Shown one piece after another: positions 43,888-55,651 of a stretch of 64,000 bases of DNA. Under the pieces are notes generated by a model. That model saw only the letters and a list, made by a program, of their open reading frames with translations, was not told where the DNA came from and made no database searches. Positions within the stretch are counted from its first letter, which is position 1. Each line of letters begins with the position of its first letter. Made by a program: the position numbers and the translations under genes. This DNA is from Salvia splendens (lineage: Eukaryota; Streptophyta; Magnoliopsida; Lamiales; Lamiaceae): positions 23,511,883 to 23,575,882 of the forward strand of contig NC_056039.1 in assembly GCF_004379255.2 (NCBI RefSeq), read 5' to 3'.

Positions 43888-46800
43888 TTACAAATTTCGG
43901 ACCACCCCAACCAAATCCAAGCAATGTCGGAACTTGGATCTTGGTAGGGCTTTAGTAAGTGCATCAGCCGCATTGTGCTCGGTGCTGACCTTCTCAATCT
44001 TCACCGCACCCTTCTCAACCTCATCTCGAATGAAATGCAGCCTCACGTCTATATGTTTGCTGCGTTCATGATATGTCTGATGTTTCGAGAGACAAATCGC
44101 GCTATTGCTGTCGCACTTGATCACAACATTCTCTTGCTTCACCCCAAAATCACCAACTATACCCCTAAGCCAGAAGCTTTCCTTTACTGCCTCAGCAAGA
44201 GCTATATACTCTGCCTCCGTCGTCGATAGAGCCACCACGGATTGGAGATTAGACTTCCAGCTCACCGCGGAGCCGAACAAGGTAAATATGTACCCAGATT
44301 GTGAGCGCCTATTATCAAGGTTAGCTGCATAATCTGAATCGCAAAACCCAATAATGCTATCCTTATCTCCTTCATTCTCTGATTTGAACATTATTCCCAA
44401 ATCACTACTTCCTTTGAGATACTTGAGAATCCCTTTCAAAGCCAACCAGTGCTCTCTTCCCGGACAGGACATGTATCTGCTCACCACGCTTACCGCATGA
44501 GAAATATCAGGCCTTGTGCATATCATCATATACATCACACTCCCAACTATGTTGGAATAAGGTATCTGGCTCATCTCTCTTTCTTCTTGCTGATTTCTGG
44601 GACATTGTGATTTGGACAGCTTAGTCTGTTGTGATAGTGGAACTGAGGTTGCTCTATTCTTGTCAATCTGATATTTGTGCAGTACTTTCTGAATGTAGCC
44701 TTCTTGGGACAACCACAACACCCTCTTATCTGCATTTCTGAATATATCCATTCCCAAAATCTTGCTAGCACTCCCCAGATCCTTGATTTCAAATCCCTTT
44801 TTCAATAAGGCTTTCACCCTATCTAGCTCCTGTCTATCTGGTCCAGCAAGCAAGATGTCGTCTACATATAATAGCAAATACACAGCAGGTCCCTCAGACT
44901 TTGATTTGAAGTAGACACAACTATCATATCTGGAATTTATAAATCCCATACTCTGCATATGTTCATCAAACTTGATATGCCATTGTCTACTTGCTTGCTT
45001 CAAACCGTATAGACTTTTCTTTAGTAGACAAACCTTATCTTCACTCCCATGTATCACAAATCCCTCTGGCTGATTCATGTATATAGTTTCCTCAAGCTCT
45101 CCATGAAGAAAGGCTGTCTTCACATCAAGTTGGTCCAAAAACCAACTTCTTTGAGCAACTATAGCTAGCAAAATTCTGATTGAGGCATGCTTTACCACTG
45201 GAGAAAATACTTCATTATAGTCTATTCCCTCCTCTTGTGTGAACCCCCGAGCTACAAGCCTAGCCTTGAACCTTATCTTGTTCCCAACCTCCAACTTTTT
45301 CTTGTATATCCACTTACAACTCACTGGTTTTTGTGTGGAAGGTCTCTTCACAAGCACCCATGTCTTGTTCTTGATCAGGGACTGTATTTCATCTATCATA
45401 GCCTCCATCCACTGCTTGCTCTCCTTAGAACTCATAGCTTCCTTGAAGCTTGAAGGCTCTGCATACTCTATGTTTTCTGCAACACATAGTGCATATAGCA
45501 AGTATTCTTCTTCACTGTATCTTGTAGATGGTTTAGGGATTCTTCTGACCCTATCTCTGGCTAGAACATAGTCACCCAAATCCTGCTGCTCTTCTTCAGG
45601 GTTCAAGACATCAGCATCTGCTTCTTCTTGTTCACTATGATTTCCCATCTGCTGTTCAGGCTCAGCAATTCTATCTGCTCCAGAAACCTCCACCTGAACT
45701 GATTCCTCAGCCTCCTCAGGTTCTGGAACACCCATCTCCACCATCCTCTCAGGCTCTGGTTCTTTCTCAGAATGAGATGGCCTCTGGCTCTCTTGAGCCT
45801 TTTCCAGAAATGGCATCCTACTTTCTTCAAATTGCACATCTCTAGAGATAATAACTTTCTGATTTCCTGGCTCTATGCACCACAGTCTGTAGCCCTTCAC
45901 TCCCTTTTGGTATCCAATCATCACACATCTCAAGGCCCTTGGCTCCAACTTACTTTGCCTGATGTGTGCATAAGCCATACAACCAAAAATCTTCATATTC
46001 GAATAATCCATGGCCTTTCCATACCATCTCTGATCAGGAGTGTCAAAAGCTATAGCTGAAGAAGGACTTCTATTGATGAGAACTGCTGCCATACTCACAG
46101 CCTCACCCCAGAATCTCTTAGCCATTCCAGAGCCAAAGAGCATACATCTAACTCGCTCTAGGATGGTTCTATTCATGCGCTCAGCAACTCCATTCTGTTG
46201 GGGATTAGATGGAGATGTCCTATGCCTCTTCATACCTTTCTGCTTGCAGAAAGAATCAAACTCCCCACTCAGAAATTCCAGCCCATTATCAGTTCTTAAA
46301 CACTTCAAAGAACACCCTTTCTCCACCTCCACTTCCCTACACCACTCCTTGAATTTCATGAATGTCTCTGACTTTTCCTTCAAGATAAACACCCATAATT
46401 TTCTAGAAAAATCATCAATAATGGATAGAAAGTATCTACCTCCACCCAATGAAGCTGGTGTAGCTGGGCCCCACAAGTCACTGTGGGCATAGTCTAGTGG
46501 TGACTTTGAGCTGTGAATTCCTCTTCCATAGGGCAGTTTCTTACTCTTTCCGAGCACACATTGCTCACACAAACCCAACTGCTCATTGGGATTTTCCAGC
46601 TTAATCAGCTTCTTCTTGGCCAATTCTTTAATTCCAGTTTCTCCCAAGTGTCCGAGTCTGAGATGCCACATTCTTAAGTCTAATACCTGCACCAGATTCA
46701 CAGATCCAGTAACCACACTTGCCTTTAGATAGTATAGGCATCTCTTTCTCTCAGCCATCATAACAACATCACCATTCTTGACGATGTTCATAATCCCATC

Positions 46801-47922
46801 AGATAATATGCAATTATATCCTGCTGCATCCAACACTCCAATAGAGATCAAATTCCTCTTAATCTCTGGAATAAACCTCACACCAGTGAGTAACCTGATG
46901 GAGCCATCATGAAGTCTAAGCCTGATGGACCCAACTCCTCTGATTCTGCATATCTGGTCATTTCCTAACAAAACTGATCCAGCTGCATTCTTGATTTCCT
47001 CAAAATGACTTCTAGTTGGACACATGTGGAAGCTACATCCAGAATCCATGATCCATGGAAGTTCTTCCATGTCCTCAGTCACACACAGAGCCTCCGGGAC
47101 CACCAACTCTTCTGCAATATCAGCATTGTTCTTGCCATTCTCTTCCTCGGCCTGCTTCTTCTTCCAAACCCAACAATTCTTCTTTATGTGGCCTGGTTTC
47201 TTGCAGTGATGGCATGATCTGGTCTCTTTCCAGTCAGCTGTCTTGTTTTTCCATGGCTTCTTCTGTGACTTTCTTTTCACATTCTTCTTGTGATCAGCAA
47301 CACTCAGACTCTCAGACACCATTTCAGTGGACTTTGGATTAGATTTCTGGATTTCCTTGAGCTTTAGAGCAGAGTACACCTCTTCATATCCAATCTTGGA
47401 CTCTCTACCAAGAAGTATAGCATCCTTGAAATGCTCATAACTTGGTGGCAAGGAATTCAACAACATCAGAGCCTTGTCCTCATCTTTAATCTCTTCATCA
47501 ATGTTCTCAAGATCATCGATGCATTTCCCAAATTCTTCGAGCTGTTCCAACACACCTTTTCCATCAGCAATCTTGAAAGTGAGAAGTTTCTGCTTCAGGT
47601 GCAGCCGATTTGCCAAGGATTTGGCCATGTATAATGACTCCAACTTGGACCAAACTCCAGCCGCTGTCTCCTCCTTTGAAACTTCTCTGAGGACTCTGTC
47701 ATTGAGGTTGAGTATCAAGGTACTATATGCCTTGTACTCTCTGTCTTGAGCCTTTGCCTTCTCCTTTTCATCAGGCTCGGGCTTCTCCTCCTCATTACTG
47801 CCTCCACCATTTAGGGTTTCCCATAAACCCTGTTGCATCAAGATTGCTTTCATCTTCAGCCTCCATAGGCCAAAATCATTTCGGCCTGTGAACTTTTCAA
47901 CATCAAACCTTGCTGCAGCCAT
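43888..47922 (-). CDS. Copia Gag-Pol polyprotein, TNT1-like, 1344 aa
   Basis: An uninterrupted polyprotein carries all functions for reverse transcription and integration. In order by residue: gag start FDVEKFTGRNDFGLWRLKM; zinc knuckle CHHCKKPGHIKKNC (about 236); protease WIMDSGCSFHM (about 289); GAG-pre-integrase WHLRLGHLGETG (about 420); integrase D-D-E in HSDLWGPA (about 481), LRTDNGLEF (about 545) and NGVAERMNRTILE (about 575); RVT_2 from CKWIYKKKLEVG (about 865), with ARLVARGFTQEEGIDYNEVF and catalytic YVDDILLAGPD (about 1020); RNase H GFCDSDYAANLDNRRSQSG (about 1193) and LSTTEAEYIAL. The start ATG at 47922 gives the usual MAAARFDVEKF-type gag start. There are no stops. Length is typical for a TNT1-like element. 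Confidence 0.97.
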   Translation of the reverse strand: MAAARFDVEKFTGRNDFGLWRLKMKAILMQQGLWETLNGGGSNEEEKPEPDEKEKAKAQDREYKAYSTLILNLNDRVLREVSKEETAAGVWSKLESLYMAKSLANRLHLKQKLLTFKIADGKGVLEQLEEFGKCIDDLENIDEEIKDEDKALMLLNSLPPSYEHFKDAILLGRESKIGYEEVYSALKLKEIQKSNPKSTEMVSESLSVADHKKNVKRKSQKKPWKNKTADWKETRSCHHCKKPGHIKKNCWVWKKKQAEEENGKNNADIAEELVVPEALCVTEDMEELPWIMDSGCSFHMCPTRSHFEEIKNAAGSVLLGNDQICRIRGVGSIRLRLHDGSIRLLTGVRFIPEIKRNLISIGVLDAAGYNCILSDGIMNIVKNGDVVMMAERKRCLYYLKASVVTGSVNLVQVLDLRMWHLRLGHLGETGIKELAKKKLIKLENPNEQLGLCEQCVLGKSKKLPYGRGIHSSKSPLDYAHSDLWGPATPASLGGGRYFLSIIDDFSRKLWVFILKEKSETFMKFKEWCREVEVEKGCSLKCLRTDNGLEFLSGEFDSFCKQKGMKRHRTSPSNPQQNGVAERMNRTILERVRCMLFGSGMAKRFWGEAVSMAAVLINRSPSSAIAFDTPDQRWYGKAMDYSNMKIFGCMAYAHIRQSKLEPRALRCVMIGYQKGVKGYRLWCIEPGNQKVIISRDVQFEESRMPFLEKAQESQRPSHSEKEPEPERMVEMGVPEPEEAEESVQVEVSGADRIAEPEQQMGNHSEQEEADADVLNPEEEQQDLGDYVLARDRVRRIPKPSTRYSEEEYLLYALCVAENIEYAEPSSFKEAMSSKESKQWMEAMIDEIQSLIKNKTWVLVKRPSTQKPVSCKWIYKKKLEVGNKIRFKARLVARGFTQEEGIDYNEVFSPVVKHASIRILLAIVAQRSWFLDQLDVKTAFLHGELEETIYMNQPEGFVIHGSEDKVCLLKKSLYGLKQASRQWHIKFDEHMQSMGFINSRYDSCVYFKSKSEGPAVYLLLYVDDILLAGPDRQELDRVKALLKKGFEIKDLGSASKILGMDIFRNADKRVLWLSQEGYIQKVLHKYQIDKNRATSVPLSQQTKLSKSQCPRNQQEEREMSQIPYSNIVGSVMYMMICTRPDISHAVSVVSRYMSCPGREHWLALKGILKYLKGSSDLGIMFKSENEGDKDSIIGFCDSDYAANLDNRRSQSGYIFTLFGSAVSWKSNLQSVVALSTTEAEYIALAEAVKESFWLRGIVGDFGVKQENVVIKCDSNSAICLSKHQTYHERSKHIDVRLHFIRDEVEKGAVKIEKVSTEHNAADALTKALPRSKFRHCLDLVGVVRNL

Positions 47923-48018
47923 TATTCAAACAGGTTGAGCGCCTTCTTGAGGAAAAAAAAAACAAAGAAAGAACTCCCAAAACTTTATGCCTTCTCGATC
48001 AATTCAGTGGACGAATTT

Positions 48019-48037
48019 CCCACAGACGGCGCCACGT
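48019..48037 (-). other. Primer-binding region of young Copia
   Basis: On the minus strand, just inside the 5' LTR, the sequence is ACGTGGCGCCGTCTGTGGGA. TGGCGCCGTCTGTGGG is the primer-binding type seen in many plant LTR elements. I cannot name the tRNA from the sequence alone. Confidence 0.7.
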
Positions 48038-48570
48038 TGTGAAGAACGAACCTACGGTTGTGATGATCGAAATGCAAATTAATGAAATGACAACATGCAA
48101 GGAAGAACACAAGCGAATTACGTGGTTCGGCGTAAGCCTACATCCACGGGCAGAATCTGGTGTGTTTCTTTATTGATCACTCGAGAAATTACAAACATAA
48201 GAGCACTCAAAACTCTCAAGAATTTACAAGATGGAAAACCCTCAACTCTCCCGAAAACTTCTTGCTTCGAGAGCTAAAAACGCACAGCTGAAAGATAACA
48301 CTTCCTCTCTTGAATTCTCTCTCTATCACTTTTGATTTCTGTTGTTGTTGGTTCTGGAATGAATCGCAACTCCCTTAAGAAGTATCGATCAAGAAAACCG
48401 CCGAACAGCTTCCTTTGCCGAACAGCTTCCTTTGCCGAACAGCTTCCTTTTGCCGAAAAACGGTTATAACCGTTTCCAACGGCTAGTTCCTGTTTTGGTT
48501 CCCAACGGCTATTTCCTGACTTGATTCTTCCACCAGCTCAATCCGATCTTGATGAGCTCAAACACTAACA
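48038..48570 (-). repeat. 5' LTR (minus strand) of young Copia
   Basis: 533 bp, nearly identical to 43294-43826, followed on the plus strand by the GAGAG target-site copy. Confidence 0.95.
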
Positions 48571-48607
48571 GAGAGCTTTATGTAATTGTTCACTCAATTA
48601 TTCCAAC

Positions 48608-48711
48608 AAGTGGTATCAGAGCCACTCTATTGACGATTATCTAAGAATTGGGAAAAGCAAGTGGTATCAGAGCCACTCTATTGACGATTATCTAAGAATT
48701 GGGAAAAGGAG
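48608..48711 (+). repeat. Tandemly duplicated primer-binding site
   Basis: GTGGTATCAGAGCCACTCTA and the following sequence up to GGGAAAAG occur at 48610 and again at 48661, an exact 51-bp tandem duplication. Both copies hold TGGTATCAGAGCC. Only the first is next to the LTR end. Confidence 0.95.
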
Positions 48712-50451
48712 AATTAAGGCTTATATTCTTGTCTGAACTTTGGAATTCAAGGAATCAAATTTCTTGATATTAGGTTTAATTTTTCAAATTAAAGTATATG
48801 TCTAGCCGCCCGCAAGTTAGGTTTTATGTATTGAGTATGGATTTATGAATAATAATTCACGCATACCTAGATTTGTGTTTATGAATATCGTGAATAGAGA
48901 ATTCACTTAACCGTGAATTGTTTTTTGGTTATTGTTACGGAGAATTAAGGGTTATTCGCATAGGTTGCTTTATAGCAGAATTCACCGCCGCTGCTTGTGA
49001 TATGTTTTAATTGCAAGATTCTTTTGATGAATTGAGATATGGTTTCCTCTTTGTATTTACGTCGTATATCTTATTTATATAGATATGTACACGGCAGTTT
49101 TGGGAAATTGATTTCGGTGAATTTATAATTATGCACTCTTATTGGATGATTGCTATTGTTGTATAATCATGCTTGCATAATTCACGTTTTCTGTTTAGGA
49201 ATTGATATTTCAATTCATATACACGCATATGCTCGTTTGGTGGAAAATTGATTTATGTACATATGTCGTGACTTTGTGGTCGTGAATTCAGAATTTGTGA
49301 GAATTCCATTCTTGTTATATGTTTTGGTTAATTCAGTTTATATGAAGAACTGTGCAATTTGTATGTTCTTGTTCGGTGATTAAGTTTTGTTCTTGCTTGT
49401 TACGTGAATCCGTAAAGTTTAAGGTTTATGTTTTGTGGATTTGTTTGATGTTTGATGTTACTTTTGGATATGTTTATGTTTATTGATCTTGGGAAACATC
49501 AAAATTTGGATTTTGTTGATTTTAGTAAAAATCGGATTTGGCAAAATTATATGGAATCCCATTAGAAGTCAGTAATTTTCGATTTGCTGGGGAGCTATTG
49601 GGCTGGCCGTAAGGATTTAACGACTTGCTGAGTTTGCAAGGTATGCGAACCCAGTGACTCGTTGGCTAGCCACTTTTTTCTAGAAAGTTATCAACGACTT
49701 GCTTGCAAGCGTTTGTATTCAGTTTTAAAATTATAAATTCAAATTTTGGGTACATCTCATGTTCCTTATTTTCTAATAATGAGTGTGTATTTTAATGCGG
49801 ATATTAGTCGGCCAAAAGGAAGATTAATATTTGGCACGAAATACACATATACTTGTGGTAATAAATACATGACAATTATTCAGTTTCTTGTGAGTGGTGT
49901 GATGCCAAAAGGTGGACGCTACTTAACAAGATCTTATTGTCAGTATTTAACCACTGTAAGGAGGTCGCCATTTACAAGTTCATATTACTGTCAAAAGACT
50001 TGATGTGGATGTTGTGCTCGGAACCTCGTAATGTTTTACTAATATTCAAAATAGATTAGTCAAAACATGACGTTGCCAAAGTAACCTCTCTTGTCTAGAC
50101 TTCTTTATTGCGAATATTAGGACGGTGAAGTGTGTGTGTATTTTAATGCGGATATTAGTCGGCCCAAAGGAAGATTATTATTTGGCACGAGATACACACA
50201 TACCTGTGGTGGTAAGTACGTGACAATTATCCAGTTTATCGTGTGAGTAGTGTGATGCCCAAAGGTGGACATTGCTTGACATGATTTTATTGTCAGTTTT
50301 GATCACTACAAAGAGGTTGCCACTTACAAGTTTATATTACTGTCCAAATACTTGATTTAAATATTGTGCCGGTACCTCGAGATGATACCTTCTTATTTGG
50401 ATTTTAGAATGTGAGCATGACAACTATTTTGGTTTTGTTCTCTGTTCAATT
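48712..50451 (+). other. Leader of old Copia, no gene recognised
   Basis: AT-rich sequence in the usual leader position. It contains a 351-bp-offset imperfect duplication (49784-50030 and 50135-50381) with TGTATTTTAATGCGGATATT and GGTGTGATGCCAAAAGGTGG. Confidence 0.6.
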
Positions 50452-53400
50452 ATGATGTCTGCTTTTGCAGTTTCTTCCAACATGAACAATATGTTAGTGT
50501 TGAATGGGTCAAATTTTAAGGATTGCAAAGATTATATTCTAATTACTCTAGGTTGCATGGATCTGGATTACGTGCTAAGGACCGAGCAATTTATTTCTCG
50601 TATGGATAATAGTACTCTTGATCAAAGGAGAAACTATGAGAAGTGAAAATGCATAAATCGCGTAAGTCTAATGATCATTAAGTATAGCATCCTAGAAGCC
50701 TTTCGAGGCACATTTGAGAATATTACTAAGGTCAATGAATACCTTGTCAAAATTAAGGAACGTTTTGCGAAAAACATTAAGGCTGAGACAAGCGTGTTTG
50801 ATCTATATAAAGTATAAGAGCAAGGGCAACATAATGGAGCACATTATGAAGATGTCTCACGTTGCTTCACTTAAGCTTGAATTCTAAAGACTTGCTTGTG
50901 CATTTGGTGTTGCACATCTAGTCAGTATCTCAAGAAATAAAGTAAAGGGCATTAAGAAAAGTTTATTGAGAATGCTGTTATGGATACGGGTTCATCACAA
51001 AAGAAACAAAATAAGGATAATGATAGTTGGATCGTTTGTGGTAAACAAGGATATAAAGAAGAATTGTAAATATCATGCATGACATGCAAAGGAAGTTACA
51101 ATTCTTACTTTGGCCTGTTCTGAAGTTAATTTGGCTTTAATCCCTGATGATATTTAGTGGGTAGATTCTGGTGCTACTACTCACATAAGGTCATCAGTGC
51201 AAGGCTGTCTGAGCTGCAGAAAGTCAATTGATGGTGAAAGATACATCTAAGTGTGATATGACAAATCGGTGGAAGTATAGGCTATTGGGCAATGTAGATT
51301 GTTATTAAAGACTGGAATTTTTCTAGTTTTGAAGGATACTTTATTGTACTGTCTTTTAGACAAAATTTTGTTTTTATTTCTGTTTTGGGCAAATTTGGTT
51401 TCTCTTGTTCATTCAGAAATAGTAAGTTTCTTCCTTCAAATAATTCAAATATTGTGGGCACTATTTCCTTAAGTGCATATGACAATCTTTACATGCCTAA
51501 TTATGTTACTTCATAAGCTCTACATGTTGAATTAAAGGGATTAAGCGAAAATTAAATAATGAAAATTCAGTAATTTATGGCACAAGTATTTAGGTCATAT
51601 CTCAAACAAAGGATTGTGAGACTTGTGTCAGGTGGTATATATTGAATACACTTATCTTTTCAGATGGTGATTTGTGGGTTCAATGTATCGAAGGAAAACC
51701 GATCAAATACTGGAACTAGGTGTCGGTAGAGATACGAATGCCTTAGAATTGATATATACGGACATTTGTGATCATTCCCTTCAGATTCCTAGAATGTTCA
51801 GCAATATTTATATCAATCGTAGAAGACTGTTCTCATTATGGGTACCTATATTTAACCAATAAAAGGTATGAGGTTCTAGACAAGTTCAAAATATTCAGGG
51901 CTGATGTTGAGCTCCAACTCGACAATGGCATTAAGAAAGTCAAATCTGGCCCATGGTGGCGAATACTACTTCAGAAATGACTACTCAGGTGAACAATGTC
52001 AAAGACCTTTTGCCCTCTATTCGGAAGAGTGGTCGTCCCTTAGTACACCATGTCGGGATCGCCTAGAATGAGTGCTGTAGCTGAAAGACGAAATAGAACT
52101 CTTAAAGATATGTGAAGGAGTATGATTTGTCATTCTTCTTTGTCACATTCGCTTTTGGGAGAGACATTAAAGACTATAGCATATATTCTCATTTGGTCAT
52201 CCAGAGAAATTTAAGGATTTTTTAAATTTTATGATTCCACAAAAGGAACTAATTTGGGTCGAGATATATAGTATTCTTTGAGGATGTTGAGTTTGGGGGG
52301 AAGAATGTATTAAGGAACATTACTTTTGAGGAGGAGTTTGTATAGACACCTACTACTGCTTCTGACAATGTTCAAGTATCAATTACTATCATTGAAGAAG
52401 AAGCAGATTAAGAACCTCAAGATGATAATGTTGTATACATTCAATCTCATGTGGATGATGTCATTTAAAGTCAATCTCACCAACCTCAATTAAGACTCTC
52501 GTAAATGGTACCACAATATTTTATAAAGTAGTTCTTTCATTTGGATTCAGAAAGAATGCTATTGATGGTTTTGTGTATCACAAGTTCAGTGGGAGCAAAT
52601 GCATCTTCTTGGGGAATACTGCACACCACCAAGAATCACTCTCGAAGAAATTTGAGATGAAAGATCTTGGGAGAACCTCTTTTGTATTTGGAATCGAAAT
52701 AAATCGAGATAGCTCTCGAGATATTCTTCGGTTGTCACGAAAGGGATATATTGGAAAAGTGCCTAAAGTATTTGAGATGCATAATTGCAAGTAAAGAAAT
52801 GCCCCTATGACTAAGGGAGACAAACCTAGTCTCATCCAATGCCCTAAGATAAATCTTGAGATTTAGAAAATAGTGCAGAATGTTCCATATGCTTCGGCGA
52901 TTGGGATCCTAATGTGTGATCAAGTGTGTATTAGACCCAATTTGGTTTTAATTGTTTATATGTTGGGCATATATCTCAATAACCCGACATGGATCATTAG
53001 GAAGCAGCAAAACGGGTTATGAGATATTTATAGAGAACTAAGCATTACATGCTCGCATACAGAAAATCAGATCATTTGGAGAGATCTTTAGACATTTTGA
53101 TACTGATTTTGTTAGATGCCAATACAGTAAATGATCCATTTTAGGTTACGTGTGTCTGTTGGCTGTGAAGCCATTTCGTGGAGAAGTGTTGTGCAAACAC
53201 TTGTAGCTACTTCTGCCATGACAACATAATTCGTAACTTGTTTTGGGTATCTAGTTATTGAATATAACTGTGAAATTTTGTCACTAAGCTGCATATTGTT
53301 AAAGGTATTGAAAGACCACTAAAGTTATGTTGTGACAATAACCCTGCAGTAATGTATTCCAAACAACAAGAGCTCTGCTATGTCATAGTTTCTTGGTTGT

Positions 53401-53540
53401 AAATTAAAGTTCAGAATGGACAAATACCTATAGAGCATAAGGGAACGCATTTGATAGCAAATTCGTTCACTTAAGGACTAACACTCAAGGTCTTTCATGG
53501 GCATGTAGCCCAAAATGGGTGTTATGTTGTTTAAGGATAC
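50452..53540 (+). pseudogene. Old Copia gag-pol, heavily decayed
   Basis: The gag start is recognisable (MLVLNGSNFKDCKDYILITL, about 50490), then many stops. Protease WVDSGATTHIRSS (about 51160); integrase YTDICD (about 51757), FISIVEDCSHYGYLY and KIFRADVELQ; late reverse transcriptase FEMKDLGRTSFVFGIEINRD (about 52650) and VPYASAIGILM (about 52880). RNase H follows as SVGCEAISWRSVVQTLVATS (about 53155). Every segment has stops or frame changes. Confidence 0.75.
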
Positions 53541-53958
53541 TTCCGTTCAGTGGGAGTAATTTTGGTTATTGCTCTATGTTGTGTTTTTGAACATGTAGTT
53601 ATAAAACTCATGTTATTCTCTGCAGAAATAAAGTATTATATTTTGTCCATTACTTGTGTAATTTGGTTTTGGTTGATCTCATTAAGAATTTGGGAGGACC
53701 AGTTGGAAATAGGCATGTATGATCACCTTGCATGAAATTTTCATGCTACACTCCATAATTGATCTATTATTGATTATATTTGCATATGTGATTACTGATG
53801 GGTTTAATCATGAAAAAATATGGTGACTGCCTCTTTAGTCCTATACTGATATGGTTGATAATAAGATTGTTCGGGAATACACTATGTGATAGCATATTTG
53901 AGCGCTCATTCGGTTTGTACACATTTATTTGGTGTCATGTGTTGCCCAAGTGGGAGAT

Positions 53959-54417
53959 TGTTAGAATTTTTGGGCTTCCACATGACTAATTTAATGTGTA
54001 TGGCTATTTTTTAGTTGCCCAATTAAAGTGATCTATTAAAGATTAAAGTTTGGGCTAAAGTGTATTTATTTGTTATGGAAATAAGTGTAGATACCATATG
54101 GGATTTTCTATTTGATGAGGGACCGAATAGAAAATAAAGGGGTTTATATTTATTATAAATATAAGCTAGGGTTATGGTCCCCGGACGTCAGAAGAACGTT
54201 CAATATCTCTGTATTCTCTCGGCAGACTATTGTGAAGGACGTCTCTGATCGTTTGGAAGATCCATAGCCGCTGCAAAGCAATTCCACCGTTTAATTCGTT
54301 ATGGATCAAGGTACGCTTTCGCTCTACAGTTTATGCTCCTTCTCCGTCGTTCTTGGTTAATCATCATAGAGAGCTTTATGTAATTGTTCACTCAATTATT
54401 CCAAAATTATTCCAACA
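53959..54417 (+). repeat. 3' LTR of old Copia
   Basis: TGTTAGAATTTTTGGGCTTC to ATTATTCCAACA. It matches 42879-43293 plus 48576-48608, with several substitutions and a duplicated CAATTATTCCAAAATTATTC end. Confidence 0.93.
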
Positions 54418-54422
54418 GAGAT

Positions 54423-54914
54423 TCCCTACGAGAACTAACAATCAATCCTTGTAATGTGTAAATTGATTTCTTCATTAGCAATCACCCAAACAATCAATCA
54501 CTTTTGAGTGTACAAGCCAAATCTTGTTACGCGTTTCTACCAAGAGCTCAAAGGAATTGTAGTTGGCAAAATCTTCAAACTGCAATCGCATGCTCAGTGA
54601 TATTAATTAGATGGAAAATTATTCCAAAATGAGGGTGAAGATTCTTAAGAACTACTACTATTCACTAATAACCTGTACAAGAACTTTTTTACCATAAATT
54701 TGGCTTCACAGCTGTCATGAACTCTTCCACGAGATCATAATATTCATGTACACCACAAAATCTACATACTCAAATTATGTCCAAAGATAAATTGGATGAG
54801 ACTGACGGCCAATGTAAAATTAATTGTTATGCAAACACTAGAAAGATGGTAGGGAAATCATAATAATGTTGGAGCTGCATTTGAGAACTTAATTCAATGT
54901 TCATAATCCAAGTT
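54423..54914. other. No gene recognised
   Basis: AT-rich flanking sequence of the old Copia insertion with no coding or repeat signature I can name. Confidence 0.4.
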
Positions 54915-55640
54915 CTATTTGAAGGGTGGTTTTGGTATAAAGATGAGGTTGCTCTTCCGCTTCATACCTTTGTAGCACATAGGACATATGTTGGACGCGG
55001 CAAGTGTGCCAAAACTCTCCTCCGTGGGAAGGTTCAAGTCGGATGCCTCGTGTAGTGTAATTCCCCGAGGCATTGGTCTTTGATGTCGTGTAATCATAAC
55101 TCTCTATTTTCTGAATATTGTCCGAATTTGTTGATGATACTGATATATTTCGCTATATCTGTTGTTTGGATGCTTATGGAAAATTGTTCCATTCGCACTC
55201 CCATGCCCAACTGGGAGGCTCATGTTGTATGCCTCAACAATTCTCTCCCAAAACTTGCGCCATCGGGACCTCAAAAATGTCGATGCAACCACCTCCGTCT
55301 AATCAGTAGAATATTTCTTCGTGCCCACCATAGCAGCCTTCCCCTTGCTTTTGCCTTTGCCCAAATGCAATCTCTTGAGGGGATGGCTTAAACGATCCAC
55401 TAGGTTCCTTATATCTCCGGATCCGTGAGTACCCGGGTTATAGATCGTCGAGACCTCATTTTGCATTGCCGGAACTTGTGGAAGAATCTCTATTCCAAGT
55501 ATACCAATCATTCGAATCCCACCCCAATGCCTATGCATAGCATTCATAGGCCATGAACGGTGCTTGAGAACTTGAATCCATTTCCGAAAAAATTTCAAGA
55601 TAGATAAAAAATTGGAAATATGAAAAGAGAGAGAACCGAA
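54915..55640 (-). pseudogene. Harbinger-associated Myb/SANT-like ORF relic
   Basis: Read right to left: WPMNAMHRHWGGIRMIGI, VSTIYNPGTHGSGDIRNLVD, LGKGKSKGKAAMVGTKKYST, then D/stop, then EVVASTFLRSRWRKFWERIV and EAYN, RYSEIYQYHQQIRTIFRK, stop, PTEESFGTLAASNICPMCYK. The layout (Gly/Met-rich start, KGKSKGKAA, SANT-like W residues) parallels the ORF at 1928-3273. Two stops; no transposase nearby. Confidence 0.5.
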
Positions 55641-55651
55641 CAACTGTCTAA

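Larger units (their letters stand above)
43294..48570 (-). mobile_element. Young intact Copia (TNT1/Tork-like), TSD GAGAG
   Basis: It is 5277 bp, with LTRs at 43294-43826 and 48038-48570, 533 bp each at offset 4744. One difference was noticed (G/T near 43507/48251). It is flanked by GAGAG at 43289-43293 and 48571-48575. It sits inside the 5' LTR of the older Copia. A full-length 1344-codon polyprotein is open, so it may be autonomous. Confidence 0.97.
42879..54417 (+). mobile_element. Old Copia element, TSD GAGAT
   Basis: It is flanked by GAGAT at 42874-42878 and 54418-54422. The 5' LTR lies at 42879-43293 plus 48576-48608 (about 448 bp, interrupted by the young Copia). The 3' LTR is at 53959-54417 (459 bp, with a 12-bp CCAAAATTATT-type duplication near its end). 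The primer-binding site is the initiator-Met type. Internal coding sequence is decayed. Confidence 0.93.

Noticed and set aside
45187..45571. Plus-strand ORFs within 45-47.7 kb
   Set aside because: Antisense shadows of the intact Copia polyprotein on the minus strand.
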